Shown here piece by piece: positions 5,958 through 7,914 of a stretch of DNA of 7,914 bases. The DNA comes from Haloarcula nitratireducens (GTDB taxonomy: Archaea > Halobacteriota > Halobacteria > Halobacteriales > Haloarculaceae), in NCBI RefSeq assembly GCF_019599505.1, contig NZ_RKLT01000052.1, forward strand, positions 1 to 7,914, given 5' to 3'. The position numbers were made by a program, and so were the translations under genes. The number at the start of each line of letters is the position of its first letter. The stretch's first letter is position 1. The notes beneath the pieces were generated by a model that did not search any database, had not been told where the DNA came from, and worked only from the letters and a program-made list of their open reading frames with translations.

Positions 5958-6896
5958 CTACTTGGGACTCTCCACCAGCCCTCGAACGGTTTCCCGGTTG
6001 TTCCGCACCGTCAGCGCACTCACCCCGGCCGCGTCCGCGAGGGTACGTTGCATCACGGAATGTCCGTATTCGTCAGCGACAACCCCGAGACAGGTCGCGG
6101 CAAAACCAGCAGGATGTCTCCCCGCGCTCGTTCCGGTGGTGTGGGCGCGTTCGGCGAGCATCGTTGCATCGTAGATAACTTCCGGTGGCAAATCGAGTTC
6201 GCTCGCCAGTTTCCGAACGAACGCGCTCGGCGACTGCGGGGGAACGGGTAACGCGAGGGCTTCGTTGAGCGTTCGATAGCCGTTGAGCACTCGGGATTGC
6301 TCGACCTGTGCGCTCTCGGCGACCTCCTCCATAGTTCGCGTGATACCGTTTACCCGACAGACAGCGTAGACGCAGCCTGCGGCGATTCCTTCGATGGAGC
6401 GCCCCACGAGCAGCTCGTCTGATTGGGCCGTTCTGAACAGCGAAGATGCCTGTTCTCGCAGTGAGTACGGCAGGTCCAGCGCGCCGGTCAGTCTGGCGAT
6501 CGAGCCGAGTCCGTCTGCCAGGTTTCGCTCGGCCTTCGACCGCCAGCGCCCTCTGGTGTGCTCGCGTCGGAGTCGGCGAAGTTGTCGTCGCTTCCGCGCT
6601 GAGAGCCTGTTCCCCTTCCCGTCGGTATCCCAGCCGATCTCCGTCGAGAGCCCGCGGTCGTGACGCGTCGTGGTCAGCGGTGCGCCAGTGCGTTCGGTCG
6701 ACGTTTCGTCTTCCGGGAAGCTCCGTGGTTCGGCGGCGTGGTCGACGTAATAACAATCGACGATGAGCCCACATGCCACGCAACTCGTCTCGCCGCCGTC
6801 CGTTTCGAGGCTTCCGTCGCATTCGGGACACGCCCCAGTGAGTGTTCGACCGCTCTCTTCGTCGAATCCGCTCTCGTAGATGTCTCTCGTGTGCAT
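5958..6896 (-). CDS. tfb: Transcription initiation factor B (TFB) paralogue
   Basis: The protein has 312 residues, the normal length for archaeal TFB, which bridges TBP-bound promoter DNA and RNA polymerase and helps set the start site. The N-terminal zinc ribbon has Cys23, Cys26, Cys39 and Cys42. The B-reader and linker follow (about 66-115), including GAPLTTTRHDRGLSTEIG and a very basic RKRRQLRRLRREH stretch. Two cyclin-like repeats cover about 120-215, with GRSIEGIAAGCVYAVCR, and 222-310, with GRHPAGFAATCLGVVA. The C-terminal helix-turn-helix that reads the BRE is near 285-303 (LADAAGVSALTVRNN). All domains are intact. Haloarchaea carry several TFBs, each used at subsets of promoters; this one sits among mobile-element remnants and beside a SWIM protein, suggesting an accessory rather than housekeeping copy. 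An alternative frame from 6966 is a shadow. Confidence 0.93.
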   Translation of the reverse strand: MHTRDIYESGFDEESGRTLTGACPECDGSLETDGGETSCVACGLIVDCYYVDHAAEPRSFPEDETSTERTGAPLTTTRHDRGLSTEIGWDTDGKGNRLSARKRRQLRRLRREHTRGRWRSKAERNLADGLGSIARLTGALDLPYSLREQASSLFRTAQSDELLVGRSIEGIAAGCVYAVCRVNGITRTMEEVAESAQVEQSRVLNGYRTLNEALALPVPPQSPSAFVRKLASELDLPPEVIYDATMLAERAHTTGTSAGRHPAGFAATCLGVVADEYGHSVMQRTLADAAGVSALTVRNNRETVRGLVESPK

Positions 6897-6916
6897 TCGA
6901 ACTCACGCGAGGCCGC

Positions 6917-6946
6917 TTGGCCCCGCGCCCGTCAGGGGCCAAAAAA
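6917..6946 (-). promoter_or_regulatory. Conserved-loop hairpin and T-rich box before the TFB gene
   Basis: On the minus strand TTTTTT (6946-6941) runs into TTGGCCCC, the loop TGACGGGCGC, and GGGGCCAA (6942 down to 6917). This is a perfect 8-bp stem beginning 21 bases before the TFB ATG. Nine of ten loop bases equal those of the SWIM hairpin, while the stem differs but still pairs. It could be an RNA leader structure, or a site through which TFB or the SWIM protein controls both genes. It is not a terminator for these genes, since the T run precedes the hairpin. Confidence 0.5.
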
Positions 6947-7143
6947 CAGGTGATAGTGCCCTTCACTACCTCAAGCTGGGTACTGGTACTCCCTCTGGCG
7001 TCATACGTCCCGAATACATCTCGCCCAGAGACGACGATACGGCTTTGTTGATACCCTCAGCGGAAGACATATCGTGACTCAGCGCGGTCAATACAGATGA
7101 CTCACATCCCAAGCAATTCATCGTGAATTACAGCCAGTCGGTA
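6947..7143. other. Gene-free stretch upstream of TFB
   Basis: No coding frame is convincing here. It contains the distal upstream region of the TFB gene, an IS6-like end at 7041-7060, a direct repeat TGACTCA (7075-7081 and 7098-7104), and a perfect 6-bp palindrome AATTCA-TCG-TGAATT (7115-7129). The palindrome lies 15 bases outside the right end of the neighbouring IS200/IS605-type element and may be part of its target context. Confidence 0.4.
7041..7060 (+). repeat. IS6-like inverted-repeat end, second copy
   Basis: GGCTTTGTTGATACCCTCAG matches the arm at 1610-1629 at 18 of 20 positions and is in the same orientation. Similarity weakens after about 28 bases. No matching opposite end or transposase gene follows, so it is a solo end or a truncated element, possibly cut by the insertion at 7144. 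Confidence 0.45.
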
Positions 7144-7684
7144 TTGACATCCTCCCCGCCCTAAAGCGAGGATTCCTTCGTGGGGCGTCGGGCCGTTCCG
7201 TTGGCCCCTGAAGGCAACTTCCTCTCCCCGCGTGGAGAGTACCGGGTTCGTGCGCTACAGGTCGGCCCTCGAAACGAGGGGCAGGCGTATTCGCACGTCC
7301 GAGGTGGACGCGGTATCCGCTTGTGCCGTACCCGATACCGCCTGAACCGAGGCGTCCGAATACCGGGCAACCGCCCACGGTTGGAACGTGAGCGGACACG
7401 GGTCGTGCCATCGACCATACTCCGCCGACGAGGGCGGAGTGCAACCGCGAACGGGGCGTGTTTTGGTATGCTGTCGCCCCCTCGTGTGCGCGGTCGTTGC
7501 CGACCGTCTCCAGTGACGGGTAGGGGTACCGTGAGGACGGCGAACGAGTCCGAACCACGTACTCCCCACTGGATTTGCCGGTGGTGGGCGTGGAACCGTC
7601 CGTATCAGCGGGAAGCGGCCCCGATTCTTCCGATTGAAAGTTTACGCGAGTTGTCTTACCGCACGGTACGACGCCGGGCTACCT
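7144..7684 (-). mobile_element. 541-bp non-autonomous IS200/IS605-type element (PATE-like)
   Basis: On the minus strand the left end would start at 7684, right after TTCAC (7689-7685), and has a hairpin with bulges (GTC-TACC-GCAC-GGTA-GAC, between 7672 and 7653). The right end is the imperfect stem ATCCT/AGGAT (7149-7153 with 7169-7173) closing at GATGTCAA (7151-7144), the haloarchaeal IS1341-type terminus. No transposase or tnpB frame is seen; the open frames on both strands are arginine-rich shadows. The interior is full of stems: ACTCCGCC/GGCGGAGT (7419-7440), CGGTCG/CGACCG (7491-7506), GCGGTATC/GATACCGC (7310-7341), CCCTCG/CGAGGG (7266-7280) and GGGCC/GGCCC (7190-7207). From memory, similar palindrome-associated elements (PATEs) of about this size were described in Haloquadratum. 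The exact left boundary is inferred. Confidence 0.6.
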
Positions 7685-7914
7685 GTGAAGTACCTCGGGG
7701 GCAAGCCCCGAGGCGTCACCGTTTTGTCCATGTCGTCCAGAAACGGACGAATGGACGCAGGCGAATTTAATTCCCCTCGCCCTTCTCCTCTCGAAGTCGG
7801 CTGGAATTAACACCCGAACACCCTGGTGGTGTCCGTGAGGGTCGGGGCCTCCACCAGCCCCCGACAACTCCCGTCTCACGCCCAATGGGCGGTTTTGAGA
7901 GGAGTCGCATTTCC
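7685..7914 (-). ncRNA. Structured RNA module, right copy, inverted
   Basis: Read on the minus strand this repeats the left module. The 20 bases at 7914-7895 equal those at 11-30; the TTAATTCC/GGAATTAA stem (7810-7803 with 7774-7767) and the terminal hairpin (7719-7685) are conserved. Between these blocks the stems differ but still pair: CGCCC/GGGCG (7879-7891) replaces CCTGC/GCAGG, and GGGGC/GCCCC (7844-7861) replaces GGTCG/CGACC around the same eight-base loop TGGTGGAG. The stretch before the terminal hairpin has its own stem (GTCC..GTCC with GGAC..GGAC, about 7730-7756) where the left copy is unrelated. It continues past the window edge. A 541-bp element abuts its end. Confidence 0.6.

Noticed and set aside
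6073..6966. Minus-strand frame of 297 codons overlapping the TFB gene
   Set aside because: It is a frame-shifted shadow of TFB, rich in Arg, without recognisable domains, and it would start inside the conserved hairpin region.
7144..7684. Group II intron or RNase P RNA as an explanation of the many stems
   Set aside because: No domain V-like hairpin with the AGC triad is seen, nor the conserved RNase P core sequences; transposon-type ends explain the boundaries better.
7118..7770. Several overlapping arginine-rich frames on both strands
   Set aside because: They overlap one another across a hairpin-rich element with IS200/IS605 ends, none shows a known domain or a TnpB zinc finger, and the frames are explained by high GC content.

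Overview
The window looks like haloarchaeal (class Halobacteria) DNA. It is GC-rich, its proteins are acidic, one gene has a TATA-like box about 28 bases from its ATG (the leaderless arrangement common in this group), and it encodes an archaeal transcription factor B (TFB), a SWIM zinc-finger protein and a PiT-type phosphate permease of haloarchaeal style. All supported protein genes lie on the minus strand. Both edges fall inside inverted copies of one repeat, so the window may be a contig that broke at a multicopy element.

Reading left to right: a non-coding module at 11-224 with several hairpins; a small two-helix membrane protein (235-513); a hairpin resembling an IS200/IS605 right end (about 632-665); a secreted or membrane-anchored protein rich in N-glycosylation sequons (694-1527); a gene-free stretch with degenerate IS6-like ends (1610-1803); a zinc-dependent medium-chain alcohol dehydrogenase (1829-2845); a doubtful 80-residue ORF (2888-3130); a PiT phosphate transporter (3198-4376) overlapping by ATGA with a membrane-anchored protein made of 45 uninterrupted four-residue repeats (4373-5170); a SWIM zinc-finger protein (5329-5793); a TFB paralogue (5958-6896); a gene-free 1 kb holding another IS6-like end, a 541-bp ORF-poor element with IS200/IS605-type ends (7144-7684), and a second, inverted copy of the left module (7685-7914).

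Three points stand out. First, the two edge modules share loops and flanks but differ in their stems in a compensatory way, which points to a conserved structured RNA; a TnpB-type guide RNA scaffold or a transposon end RNA is the leading guess. Second, the SWIM and TFB genes carry the same hairpin design at the same distance before their start codons, with a conserved ten-base loop and covarying stems, suggesting shared regulation. Third, the tetrad-repeat protein is translationally coupled to the phosphate permease and is probably its partner.

The repeat protein and PiT form one operon. SWIM and TFB are consecutive genes that may be co-regulated. The remaining genes look independent. No function is offered for the small membrane protein, the sequon-rich protein or the 80-residue ORF.
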